NCBI GenBank assembly: GCA_013399305.1
Contig: VXAI01000092.1
Coordinates: 1,776,231 to 1,840,230 of the forward strand
Source: Rostratula benghalensis
Taxonomy: Eukaryota; Chordata; Aves; Charadriiformes; Rostratulidae
DNA: 64,000 bases
Direction: 5' to 3'
Positions 24,692 to 37,800 of this stretch are shown here, in pieces. A program made the translations under genes and the position numbers. Numbering within the stretch: the stretch's first letter is position 1; each line of letters begins with the position of its first letter. The notes under the pieces are model-generated. The model was not told the origin of the DNA and made no database searches. It saw only the letters and a program-made list of their open reading frames with translations.

Positions 24692-25680
24692 ACAGAATCA
24701 TAGAATCATGGAATCATAGAATGGTTTTGGTTGGAAAGAACCTTAAAGATCATCTAACTCCAACAGTCCTTGCCAGGAGCAGGGACACCTCCCACTAGAC
24801 CAGGTTGCTCCAAGTCCCGTGAAACCTGGCCTGGAACATTTCCAGGGATGGGACATTCACAACTTCTCTGGGCAACCTGTTCCAGTCTCTCACCACCCTC
24901 ACAATAAAGAATTTCTTACTAATATCTAATCTAAATCTACCCTCTTTCAGTTTAAAACCATTACCCCTTGTCCTATTGCTACACTGCCTGACAAAGAGTC
25001 CCTTTAGGTATTGGAAGGCCACTATAAAGTCTCCCCAGAACTTTCTCTTCTCCAGGCTGAACAACCCCAACTCTCTGTCTGTCCTCAGAGGAGAGGTGCT
25101 CCAACCCTCTGATCATCTTGGAGGCCCTCCTGTGGACCTGCTCCAAGAGGTCCATGTCCTTCTTAGGTAGGGTGTCTCAGAGCTGGATGCAGTACTCCAG
25201 TTGAGGTCTCACAAGAGTGGGGTAGAGGCGCAGAATCTCCTCCCTCAACCTTCTAGCCACATTTCTTTAATGCAGCCTGGAATGTGGTTGGTGTTCTGGG
25301 CTGCAAGTGCACATTACTGGCTCATGTTGAGCTTCTCATCAACCAACACACCCAAGTCCTTCTCCTCAGAGTTGCTCTCAATCCATTCTCTGTTCAGCCA
25401 GTATTTGTGTATGGAATTGCCGTGTCTCACCTGCAGGACCTTGCACTTGGCCTTGTTGAACTTCATGAGGTTCACATGGGCCCGCCTCTTAAACCTGTCC
25501 AGGTCCCTCTGGATGGCACATTTACCTCTAGCTTGTTGACTGCTCCACACAGCTTGGTGGTGTTGGCAAAATTTCTGAGGCTGCACTCCATCCCACTGGC
25601 CATGTCACCCTAACAAAGATGTTAAACAGCACCATTCCCAACACCTACCCCTGAAGAATGTCACTTATTTCTGATCCTCA
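24692..25680 (-). mobile_element. CR1 LINE, longest copy, includes end of ORF2
   Basis: The left border is ACAGAATCATAGAATCATGG (reverse complement of the CR1 tail). About 1 kb follows in minus orientation. The frame 25586-25314 encodes the familiar end of the CR1 reverse-transcriptase protein, with HVNLMKFNKAKCKVL and EEKDLGVLVDEKLNMSQ visible; a second scrap is at 25070-24795. In full-length CR1 this region lies just C-terminal of the reverse-transcriptase fingers and palm and precedes the 3' UTR. The copy is 5'-truncated, frameshifted and dead. It is the host of all open frames in this interval. Confidence 0.93.
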
Positions 25681-26312
25681 TTGTCTTTACTGAAAGGACC
25701 CGTGTCTTGAAGACACTTGTAATAGGGAGTTGGAAGCCCCATGTTTAACCTGTCACAGGAAAAGGAAATAATTCACTACAGAATTAACTTTACAGAGGAC
25801 AGGCATGGCCCTGGTCCTGCAGCCGGAGGAGGCTCTGTCAGAAAAGAGGCATCAGGCAGAAAATTCTGGAGAACTTGAAGTTGGGTTGCACAAAGAAATG
25901 GCACCAAATTGTACATGCTGGGAAAATCCACACTGCCTTGCACAGAGCTACGGAATGCCCAAATGGCACAGCAGGTTGTCCACAGATCTAGGGCATTGTG
26001 AAGAGCACGGATATGAGCCGGGAATTGCTGTCCTGTGCCCATTCAGTGGGCTGCTGGCTTGAAGCAACAGATAATGGTGCAGGACAGGATGAATAAACCA
26101 TAGGCTGAAAAGAAGATGAACACCTTCTGCACCAGAATTAGAGAAAGTGCTTGGGGGTCCTTGCTCAGACTATAAGAGGATGTCACCTTGGGTAGGCAAA
26201 GTGGTAACTTCTCCAGAACCTGAGAGGTGGAGGAAATGCTGCTGAGACAGTAACTCTGCCTGAGAAGGCTTCAGAGACAGCTATGGCCGCTGGTGTCCTT
26301 GTGCCTAGGAAC

Positions 26313-26364
26313 ATGATGTGATGTGATGTGATATGATGTGATGTGATGTGATATGATGTGATGT
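26313..26364 (+). repeat. pentanucleotide tandem repeat (ATGTG)n
   Basis: About ten units of ATGTG, with an ATATG variant unit recurring in register in two places, so the higher-order unit is four or five pentamers. It is short and uninterrupted, so it is probably polymorphic in length. Confidence 0.9.
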
Positions 26365-29300
26365 TACAGAACTGAGCTAATGAACTTCTTCCCCAGTGAC
26401 ACTGGGGAAATCTTGCAGGTCCAAGCCATGACAGAGGATTGCAGATGGCAGCAGTGCTGCAAAAGACTGGGACAGCTGCTGTCTGCGCTTGGACCAGGAG
26501 CCTGAATCACACCAGAAATGCTGCTGTTGGGGAGGAAGATGCAAGAAACTCCTGAGCCTGCAAATGACATCTTGGGCAAGTATGGCAAAACAATGTTTTT
26601 CATATGTGCTGGGACTTCTGTTCTGCTAACAGCAATGTTAGTGGCCTTTTGGTTAATCTGGGAAGGGCAAGGAAGAGGTTGGTGACAGCCCTACAAGAGT
26701 GATGCCAGAGCTAGTTGCTGTCTTGTGCAGTAGCTCCTGTTAGCCCTTGTTAAGCAGTTCCAACTCAGACTCAGCAGAAGCAGATCTCTGCCAACTCTGT
26801 TCCTAAAAGAGGTTTCTAAGCAACACCTCTACAACCTACTTGTGTTTGTGTACGTGTAAATACATAAATCTCTCACTCCAGCTCAGGACAAACTATGCAA
26901 AAGTCACAGGTAGGACAGCTGTTAGCCCAAGCACTTCAACAGAGATGGAAAAGGGACGTGACAAGAAATCCTGAGGACTCCACTCATTTTGCATGGGCTC
27001 TTAGGAAGCTGGTTGTTGATGCAGAAAACAGGTTTGCTCCTTAGAAGCTTGATGCTGCTGTTAATGGGCAAAACGAAAATTTCTTTCCAATCTACTGACG
27101 TCCCAAGAAGCAACACAAGTTAGCTATGTTGAGAGGTCATAGTTCTAACATGGCAATATCCGGTATTCAGCTGATAAATTCAGCTGAGGAATCCTCTAAG
27201 CAACACTGCACAAAATGATACATATTCCTGTTACTAAACATTTCTGCGGCTTGGGTAGTATTAAACAGGAGAACTGTTTAGGCTTTGTTAGGAAACAGTT
27301 ATGAAAAACATAAAAAAAATTGCTGCAGCTCTTTTCCTGTAGTTCTCAGGGGCTCTTAAAATCCATACTAAATAATAATTATTAATAATATTTAATATTT
27401 ACCATGTGGTAAATAATAGCAATGAGTTAGGCATGCTGTTCAATAATGTTCTGCTGCTGCTTTGAATTCTTGTAACTTCAGGTGCTCCCAGAGCTTTGAA
27501 GTAATAATTTAAAGAAATGCCTGCTAGTGCCATGGACTGAGGCTTTGCTGTGCAGGCTTGTATCAAAGCCAGAAGATGCCAATGGAAACAATCCCATATG
27601 CCAGTTAATGGACTTTGGAAGTACCAAGGCATGGCTGCAACAATCACCTTTGGTTAGACAAAAGACTAATTCTGCCCTGGTAGCAGCCGCTGGACTGTGT
27701 CTGTCACTTAATTTCACTTTTTGTCTCCATGTTCTGGATGCAAGGTAGTCCATTATATATCAGATGACAAATCAATGATTTGTAAATGCTGTGTGCCATG
27801 GAGAGATTTCTGCTCATTTTCTGTGTGAAACTGTTTGTTTATTTCCTACAAAACCTGTAGACTGGAAATTCAGGCTTTAAAATTGAACATAGTTCTCCCA
27901 ACACAGCAGGATAGCCATCGTATTCCACACAAAACCATCTGTAGAAAAAAACCATAAAATCCAGACTTTGCAAGGAAAAAGTCCCCTTCTTTTCATTTTT
28001 TAAACTTTCTTCTTCTCAACAGTGATACTCTTCACTCCCCTCCTGCCCCTTGATACTGTGAGCCCAAATGGGTCTGCCCCACTGGTTTAATTTTCTCCTT
28101 AGAATAAGAAAAAATATCAATACTGGATATACATTGTTATCAACCTGCCAAAGAAGGACTTTTGTGTGGTACAATGGCTGCTGCTTTGTCCTGTTAATCT
28201 GAATTTTTAACTTCTCTCTTGATGATGGAATGAGCATTAAAGGATGGAGATTATTTTCGGGTGCTGCAGAGTAGGAGATTTCAAGGATGTTTGGGTTTAA
28301 ATACTTCTTTCCTTAATGACTGCTCATCTCCCAGGCCACAGGGCAGCAAGAGGAGCAAGGAAGACCCTCAGGACTCTTGTTCCCACTATGCGATGCGGAG
28401 GTAAGAGCCCAAATGCCTGAAAACTCCCTCCCCCTAAGGTCCTGAACCCAGCTGGGGCATCCTCACAGCACAGGCTCAAAGCTTCACTGAGTGTTGATGG
28501 GAAGTGAGGCTTCTTTGGGGAACAAGAAACTTGGGTTTGGGTCCATGAACATCCTCTGACTTCAGTTCTTTAGGCTTCTGGTAGGCAATTTTGCCTTGGA
28601 TTTCATCAGAGATTTGTCTCGATGCTCTCTGGGTCATTTCCTTGGCTTTGCCCGCCGGCGTCAGGACTGTGGCTAGAGGCAAATTGGTTGTCTGATGTCC
28701 TTGCAAATGAATTAAAAAATCATTTCAAATACAGTTGAGAAAGGTTTTTCAGGCTCCTGTGAACAGCTACCTTTCAATGCTAGATGATTCTGGCTCCAGA
28801 TCTTTTATTCTTGAAAATACCTTGAAAATAAACATGCAGAAACCTATAAAATCAGTTAACTTGAGTAAGACTGATTGCATTGTTGTTGCTCATAATAAAA
28901 GATTAATGTAATGATGGAAATTTTAGCATTACCTTTTTTTTTTTAATTTCCAAAACAGAAAATTAGAGCCAAGAAGAGGATGGAATGTCTATTCTAACGC
29001 AGACATTACAGAAGTGGATTTTCCCCTCCTGTGCACGGGCATGGAGCCTCCCTGCGGGAATTTGGTATCAATTAAGAGGAGAGCCCAGCTCAGCAATACT
29101 TGCAGATTCAGGTGCAACCAAACCCAGGACTGTTGCAGTCAGCAGGGCATTGCCATTCACTTCAGGATGTGTAGGCTCTGACTTCAATACATATTTTCTT
29201 TTAAAGTAATTGTACACCAGCTAATTGATTGTGTGTGTATGTATGTGTATGTGGACCAGATGCACAGATTTGTGGACCCCAGAGAATTCCAGTGCTTTCA

Positions 29301-30325
29301 AAGGATGTGATGTAAAATTCTGTACACTAAATTTATTTCTTCCCATGCAACTGTGTACAATCAGTTCTAATAGGAACTAGACACTTCCTGCACGTCTGTT
29401 TTTTAATGGAGTCTGCTAAGTCTTATAAGGGCCATATATAGCTGTACATCCTCTCAACTGTTAACTGTATTATCCTTTTAAGGAAGTCATTAACTGTTCA
29501 CTAAACACTCTTCCTATAGTGGTTTTACAATGCATGCATGTTGAAATGTGGGTCTCTGTGGGATAAATATCTCTTCATCGTAAAAGAATCAGTGCATATG
29601 TATGTGACTAGAATAAATGAGGAGAACCTCTAAAATGCATGGCTGTCTGCCCTCCAACAGGTCCTAACGCAAAATTCATATATTTAAAAAATTTCCTTTT
29701 TTTACAACTGATCCCTGGACTATTGCTCATGCTGCCCAGAAATTATATTTTCAGTTACATTTTTGTTTCAGCTTAAAGGAGCGAAATGATTTTCACATCC
29801 TGACTGGTTCAGCATTTGCAGCTGAAGCAGTTTTCTTCCTTGCGTCATTCTGGACTAGCTCCTACATTTCATCTCACACTGTTCCGTTATGCTTTCCATG
29901 TACAAAGTGGAACTGTCAACTTTCAGCCTAAAAGGTCTATTTTAAGATGAAGGGGAAATCAAATGAGGAAGATTGTAAGTGAAGTCTCCATGAAGAAGTT
30001 CACTGCACTTCCTCTTTATGAAAACAAACTGGAGGCTGCCCCTGGCCAATGTGAGGTTTGTTTTAATGTAACTGTACAGTAAAGACCTTAATCCTTAAAC
30101 CTGCCACAGTCCTGCTCTGTGAAGTCTGCATAGCATTTACATGGGAGTTATAAATCAGAAAGTGATAGCACTGAAGTAAATGGTCTGTACTTCCCATAGG
30201 ATAATGGTAGTGTACTCTGCCAAGCTGCAGATTAGTTTTCTACCTCCGATGCATTTGAGTAATCAAATTTCAAGAAATTAGAAACTGCATTCCTTTCTTC
30301 ACTTACCTGCATCTGCTTCCTTTGC

Positions 30326-30350
30326 AAAATAAAATAAATAAATAAATAAA
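30326..30350 (+). repeat. (AAAT)n microsatellite
   Basis: AAAATAAAATAAATAAATAA run of about six units. No retroelement is attached. Confidence 0.85.
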
Positions 30351-31462
30351 CTCCAAAAATAAAAAATCCCAGGAATTCTTACTTTCCAATGTATATGTTT
30401 TCTTCCTGTGGTTTGTGGTTCTTTCTCCCTCTAACTGAGACTGGAAGTATGTCAGCAGGTGCACAAACAATTTCAGGCATTCCCACGTCAGGAAAACTTC
30501 TCTTTCTGACTCTGTGGGACTCTGCAACTCCTGGAGGTGGGTCTGCAATAACAAGAACTGCTCACAGGTTTGCATAATCCCCCTGGTTCACTATCTACTT
30601 CTGCAGGCTTCTCCTCTCATGGCAGTGGTAGGCTGGTGACAAAAATAAATGACAGAAAGTTAATTATTCTTACATTTTTGAGAATGTTGGTGTTTGGGCT
30701 CTTTTCTCCTTTCTGATCCTGTCATAAGGAAGGCAGGATTGGATGAGGTCACAGCCCCAGGGCAGTAGCAAAATGCTGAGGTACAGACACACAAATTAAG
30801 ATTCACTATCCGAGCTGACTGCCAATATGTATTTGAAGACAAAGAAATAATGAAATGGACAGGGAAGGTGAAACCTTGACAATATGTGTGCTAAGAACAG
30901 GCTATTAACAAGCCTTGGGAAAATATTCACATGTGTCTACATATGGCAGAGGGAAAGAAGAGAAAAGCGAGCAGCTACATCAGGTGAGACCAGCCCCTGC
31001 AGGACCACATTTCCCAGCCAGTTCCACAGTTCAAGGATATGGGTACTTCCAATCGAGTGCCAGGGGGTTTTGTCTTATCCAAGGATGCTGGTGGCATCAT
31101 GACTTTGGCCATGGTTGCTCCAACATGCTCTGCCTAGCAGAGAGGATGAGAGAGTGAGAAGAAGGTGGTGAGTCTTGTCTTTAATCTGGCAAAAGGACAC
31201 CTCATGCTCTCTTGGGCTCTGTGTAGTCAAGAAGACACACCACATCCTTCTTCCCCAAAGTGCAAATCCCAGGAGTCTAATAACTGGGAAAACCCACAGT
31301 AAAACATGGAGAATTTTTCCCTTCATCTGCATTTTCAGGAGGCATGATTAAGCTCTCAAGGTTGTTAGCCTAACATTTGGTATCCATTTAAAAGTATTTA
31401 TTTTCATTGTCCACATAAACAGAATCCTCCCTTCCGAAAGAAAAACAAATAAATAGGCTCAT

Positions 31463-31570
31463 ATAGAATCATAGAATTAGCCAGGTCGGAAGAGACATTT
31501 AAGATCATTTAGTCCAACCATCAACATAACTGATAAAAGAACATCACTAAACCATGTCTGCTACCCACAA
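31463..31570 (-). mobile_element. CR1 LINE 3' fragment
   Basis: ATAGAATCATAGAATTAGCC, then TCGGAAGAGACATTTAAGAT, then TTAGTCCAACCATCAACATA is a CR1 3' end in minus orientation. The part that follows (CACTAAACCATGTC) fits a different CR1 subfamily from the copies at 15.3, 43.8 and 48.2 kb. Non-coding. Confidence 0.82.
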
Positions 31571-34500
31571 AGATCTGCCATGCTCAAGTGTTTGTAGGAC
31601 TTGGTCCTTTATGAAGGAAAACAAGAGAAATTCATTGAACTCAACATGCCTCTAAACAAAGATTCTTGGAGGAAAAAAAATGTAAAAACAATGAAAATAT
31701 AATATTTAATTCTTTTCAGAAACTAATGGGGAAAAAAACCCACTTTTCAAAACAATTCCCAACCTCCTTTTCAAGAAATAGTCAGAGCTTAATTCTTAAA
31801 AAATTCTCCTACGTTTTGTTTTGCTAGCTGGGGACTACATCCCTCAATGGAGCAAGGAAAATGTCAGGATGGCAATGTGTGCAGCAGATGCAACCTGAGT
31901 CACACAGAAGGGCTGTCATCTGCACATTAGGCTTTCAGGGGGATCCCAGAGGCCTCATTTGCAGCTTGGACCCCACCAAACCAGGCCCTGTGTAAACTCC
32001 CGGAGACATGCACAGCCAATTTACTTTTAAGAGCAGATATTACTATACCATAGGAAATGGATGTGGAGGGTACGGTTTTGATTAAGGAGCAGTTTACATC
32101 TATTATGTGCAGAAATAAATGACTACTGAGAGATTGGAGCAATTGGGAGAATAGTCTTTTTGATGGGGAATTCCAGTCTAAAAGCTGAAGTCTGGTGTTT
32201 GGGGTGAAGGTAGTTCCCCATGTTGTGGAGCTGGTGGAGGAACCACTGTGCTCTGACTCTTGGCTAACTCAGATAACCACACTGCCTTTCTAGGCCTCCT
32301 TGACCAAAGGCTTCTGACAAGACTCCTCACCAGTGCCTTGAGGAAACTACAGGCTACAAGAAGAAACAAAACATAACTTCTTGGAATGGAGGAAGGTTGC
32401 CACGAGACTTTTGCAGTTAGTGCTGGGACCTGCTGTTCAGCAGGCTCAGACAAGGAGGTGGGCAGCAAGGTGAGAACATTTTCTGATGACAGCAAGTGTT
32501 TGCGGTAGCACGGCACCCTGCGTTCCCCAGCGCAGAGTTATAATGTTCAACTTGATTCATAAAACACATGAGGTAAACTGCTGAACATGTATTACCTAGG
32601 GGCAACGCTGGTAGCTCTAGACTGCCAATGGCATGTCCTCTATATAGGTTTATTTCAATTTATCTTTTAATTACATTCATGTCTGCAAGCTGCAAAAACC
32701 AAACACTTCCTGGGGACTCAGAAGAACTGTGCCGGATGGAATGACATTCTTCAGCTTTGAATCAGATCTTGCAGCTAGTGAGAAAGTATGATTAAGAAAG
32801 AATAAAACATCTGGAAAACAGCTGATGATGATGTCCACCCAAGGGACATAATCAAAATATCCTGAAAGAATATTTTTGTTGCAGAAGCAAGGCCAGTATT
32901 GCACACAGAGAAGTAATTTTTCTTGGGAAAATAAAAAGTGGCCTTGTCCAAAGGGCTTTTTTTTCCCCTCTCCATTAATTTTTTTTTTAAAAAAAAAGAA
33001 TGGAAAGAGTAATTCCTCCTTTTTCGGACAATGAAAATAAATGCTTACTAATATCTCCATATTTAGACAGACCAGCATACTTGGCGGATATAATCACTCA
33101 CTTACTACCAAGGGCTCCTTTGTTTGCAGAAGCAAAAATAGCATTTGAGCAAACCTTGTGGACACTTCTGCCTTCAAGCATAACATGGCTGTAATACAAA
33201 ATTGCAAGTGCTTCAAATCCCCTTTGATATCAACTTCCAAAATCGTCTCTTTAAAAAGTTGCTGCGGAGACTGACTCCGGAGGGGCTTGCGGGGTGTTTA
33301 GGTGAACAGCAGCCAAGTCCCATCGGGTTCATCCCCAGAGCTGTGCTCCTGGGCTCTGCAGATGGACAACAGCCTTCTGGCAGGACAGCCCTCATTAGCC
33401 TTGTTTCTTAATTGGACAGAGAGATAACTACACATCAAAGTTCCTTTCCATGAAGGAAGAGTGACCTGCCACTGTCACCCTTAAGGCCTGAACTCATTTC
33501 CTTCTGGCAGAGGAAAGAGCAGAAACTTGCTCTTGTTTGGCAGCACAGGGCTCAGCTCTGCCCTCCATGGCCATGTGCTTCACAGGACAGCACAGAGCTG
33601 GGCACATCAGTCTCCAGCACAGCTCATCCCAGGACAATGAGCAGAACAGTGGTGGATGCTTGAAGGTGACCTGGCCTCTCAGCCATCCTGACAGAGCCAT
33701 GCCCTTTTCGCATCCGCTCTGTGCCTTGTCTTTTCCCCACGGGGTGTAGACATCCCCTACAATTTTTGATCCAAGATGCTCAGTCAATCCACCTTTTGCA
33801 TCATTTAGCCACTCACATTATCATCAAATACCGTGATGATGTCATGAGGAGAAGCAGTACACAGAGAGCCCAGTCTGCTCAAGTTCTCCTCCAAGACCTG
33901 CCCTGTGAAAATGAAGATTTGATAGTGATGAGTTCACATCAGGAACTGTGCTGGACATCTTGAGAATTAAGAGAATGAAAGCCCTGTATTTAAAAAGGGA
34001 GCAGAGGGGAAATTGAGGTAATCCCCAGACTATTTCCCTAACCCTCATAAAGTCTAATTCTGAAAGGCTCTGCACAATTTAAAATACTTTTTTGCGATGA
34101 AAGGTATTTACAAGCATGGAGGTAACTGGAAAACAGGACAAAATGGTAGATGTAGACAATTTTCTTTAATAAGGAGCCGACCATATGGATGATGGAATTT
34201 TTACGGATCACAGATCTCATCTGTCTGAACTTCAGTGAACGAGCTGATGGGAGGACACATGGGGAATTATTTGTTGAAATGGGGAAGAGGGATCTCAATG
34301 AGAAAGAAAAAGAAATAGGGAATGGAAAAGTATGAATGGTGAATGAATGAGACTGAGAACTGATTTTTTTTTTCTCTAGCTTCATAAATGATTTTGACAC
34401 AAAATATAGCACTGGCTTTAAAAAGTCTGGTTATGACACAGAGCCCCAGAATATTGCCAGGTTGGAATGGGATACTGGATGGGGAGCACAAGGTTACTTT

Positions 34501-34755
34501 GAAGGCACAGGTAACAGATGGGACTTAAAGAAATGGAATGACAGGCAGGAATTCAATATTTTAGGGATAAAAAATGAGGATTTGTACAAAAAACAGGAAT
34601 TAAATGGAACAGGGGCAGGGGGAAATGTAGGTGTCTCAGTTGTTGGCAGGTTGTAAGTCACAAATGCAATGTGAATGACAAAGCATTAAGTGGTGAGACA
34701 CAAGTAGAGACCAGTAGAAATGGGAATTGTCCATACCATTTTTCTAGGTGCTGGT
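31571..34755. other. non-coding DNA
   Basis: No supported gene. Open frames on both strands at 32.2-34.4 kb have no recognisable domain, and most overlap a frame on the other strand. Confidence 0.4.
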
Positions 34756-34880
34756 AAGATGTAACCCAGATGTATGTGTTCGATTCTGGCTACCAGGAGT
34801 CAGTCAGAAAGGATGAGCTAAGTCTGGAACAAGTGCAAGGAATGAGCAGTCCAACCTGTCCAGCCCAGGAAGACTTCAGC
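34756..34880 (+). mobile_element. possible very old CR1 internal fragment
   Basis: GTGTTCGATTCTGGCTACCA followed by AAAGGATGAG and TGGAACAAGTGCAAGGAATG parallels the CR1 block 'gtgttcagttctgggc...gagcaagtgcagaggagg', as seen intact at 47.8 kb. The divergence is high and the borders are uncertain. Confidence 0.35.
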
Positions 34881-37800
34881 TCCTGGCTTTGGTCAGTGTG
34901 CCAGGCAAATCCCAGCCATCAGAGGTTGGGCAGGAGCTGGCAGTGCATACTCCTCTTGTCCCCACTGGGTTTTGGAGGAGTGAAACCTGGGAAACTGGTT
35001 GGTGCAGCTGCAGCAGAGCTGGGCAGTTCCTTGACCTGGGTAATGAAGGGAATGACACCTCAAGTGCTTTCTGAAGAGTATTCCTACCCCTCTGGCTTTC
35101 TGACTGCCTCAATCTCTTCTTACTAGACAGGACTGCATGGCAGGCTCCTCCAGCCTACCAAAGCAAGCCCTGGGCATCTGCTGCCTCTAAGGCCTTTTCT
35201 AGTCATCCAAGGACACAGGGGTTGTAGGTCAGCTTCCTAGTCAGGGCACTGGGAACAAAAGAAGCCGATGAATTTTAAAATGGAGCTTGATCCATTTAGT
35301 AAAGGACTTTAATGAGTTGTTGAATCCCTTCTCAATGACCTAGGAGCTTCAAGTTCCTAGGAAAATTTAGGCTCTATTTTCCCATCAGTACAGTGCCAGC
35401 TGTGCTCCCAGAAGACCACTGGCAGCATCAAACGTCCAACTCCTGGAGTGTTGTGGAGAGCTACAGAAATGCTGGCCAGTGCTATTTTCAGATATTAACC
35501 TTTGATGATGGCATTTAGTCAATGCTACAGCAGCAGAAGGCTCCTTCTTATTCCTGAACTTCAGTATCACCTAGTTCTGTCCTATTTCTAGGGTATTTTT
35601 CTCCACCTCTTTCACATTTCCAAGGAAGAAACCAATGAATGAAAAGGCTTTAAAAGACCATTTTTTTCAGCATGATATTTTTCCAATATGTCTTGTGGGC
35701 AGCAATTGCTATTACCAGCCTCTTGTGCCTGTCTCCCTGGGATTCATTTTTTCCTTCGTGGCAGTACTAAGTTCATACAATCCTGCCCTTACCTGCAGTG
35801 TTTCCAAGGTGAGTCAAGTCCTTACAGTGGGACCTCAGAAGCAAGCATGCTCGGTTGCAGCAATTTCTGGCACATGGCGAGCACAACATTCCAACGTGCC
35901 AGCAGCAATTAGCTCTGTGGTGTGAAGTTAGCCTTGGTAACAAGTGAGAGAATGGCGAGGGAATGGGAGAGTTGCAATTTAAAATTTTGGGCAGTCAGAG
36001 CTGTGTGAGATCCCACGCTGCGAAGGTTGGGCGAGATATCTATTAGTAAGGCTGCATGACTCAATTCTTCCATCCCTCTTCACGTCCTCGTGCAGCTGTG
36101 CTGAAGTTGGGGACAGTCCACATGGCTCCAGCTACTTGGAGTTTCAGGATTTTTGCCTGAGTTTCACACAGTTACCAGAATGTAATGGGAAATGTGATCA
36201 CAGGGAATCTGGACTTGGTAGCTTTCCTATTTAGTTAATAAGCCCGTTTATTTAGACTTAGCAATTTCCTGTGGTCTACAGTGTATTTCCAGAGAGGAAA
36301 CTCAAGTGCTACTGTACCACTTCTGTCTGTAAGTACCACTGAAGAAAGACAATATACAATCCACTTTCATTTATTTCACAATTCGGAAGTAATCACCCTT
36401 CTTTGTAGTCATGTGCCTTTTACTCAAAGCTCTCTGTGTACTTCCGCTTAACAAAAAGTCACTTTCTGTTGCTAAAATTGATGCTTCCTAGATACAGATC
36501 TCATGCCAGAAGAGCCAGCAATACCACTTATGCAGCACCACCCACATATATTGCTCTCCCCAGTGATGTTGGGGAGAGTCTCCTTGTCAGAAGGAGTCAA
36601 ACCTGCCCCTGGGGGCAAGGAGGGGCAGCACAGAGTCTATTCCCAGCACCCTACACATGGCTACACAATGACCTGCTTCGCCTCCAGCTCCTTCATGCCT
36701 GACTCAGCCTGTCCAGCCAAGCTGGGTGTAGGACTGATGGCCTCTTGATTTCCAACCAGAAGCAGAATTCCCACTTGACACTCCAGTGACGTTCATTAAA
36801 AACAGTAACAAACTCTCTAAGCTGTGTAGCATCCTGGTTCTGTCCAAAACCCTTCCACTTAGGAAGAAGAGCATCATTGCTCAACACTACAGAAATAACG
36901 GAGAAGGAAAATTAAATGGGGTACGTTAGGCCTGGTTGCCAGCTCCAAGCAGCTGATGTTATATCATCAGATTCTCTCAGAATTAATCCCTATAACACCA
37001 ATTAAATCAGCTGTCAATAATCTGGTTAAAGGTGGCCTGTGAGGCCGGGTTAAAACAGAGGAAAGAAAATAAATAAGGTGAATCCAAGATAATATGCATA
37101 ACAGCAAACATTAAGAAACGTGGCTCCTCTCTTTGAGGCTGTTAACAGTTACTAAATTTCCGTGTGATCCTTACGGAGGTTTGTGCAGGATGCATCAAAT
37201 AATAGTTATAATTCAAGTTCTTGCAGGAGGCTTCAGCTGCTAATGCAGGAACTGGTGAGCATAACCCAAAATGCTGTGCTGTCCCCCTGCGCCGCTGGCC
37301 CTGCGCAAGCCTATGCCCCCCAAAGTACCGGGTGGTTTGGTGTGGGAAAGTCTGGGAAGGGATCTGGAGAACAAACGTGTTCACGAAGATGTTATTTAAG
37401 GGACAGAAATTCTAACCAGCAAATTTGTGGTTGGATTTTATTGTAACATGTATTTATTGTTTACCCAGAAAATTGACTAATTAACAGTTCTTCTTATAGC
37501 CACAGCAACTGAATGTATTTGTATGGCTCAGGGTATGCACAATGACTCTGAGGCCAAGCTGCACTTTGCATCTCTAGCCAAGGCTCTTCGCCAAGTCCTT
37601 TGCCAATGGGGTTTTCAGAGTGAAACGATATCCCTCTCCTTTCTTTAGAAAGGCAATTTCATAAGACCCCCAAATCCCCTATCCTCTCTTCTTTCCCCTC
37701 TTGTTCCCACACTGTCTCTGTGCATGCTGCCACCAAAACTGGTGGTCACTTGCTCATGGCAGCCAGTGCTGATGGGGAACCAATGGATGTGAGTGGAGAA

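Larger units (their letters stand above)
25681..31462. other. non-coding DNA with simple repeats
   Basis: No supported gene over 5.8 kb. It contains a pentanucleotide repeat (26313-26364), an (AAAT)n run (30326-30350) and a GT/GTAT-rich stretch near 29230-29252. The remainder is unique. Confidence 0.4.

Noticed and set aside
25314..25586. Open frame resembling a reverse-transcriptase tail, as a host gene
   Set aside because: It is the C-terminal part of a truncated CR1 LINE and is reported as such.
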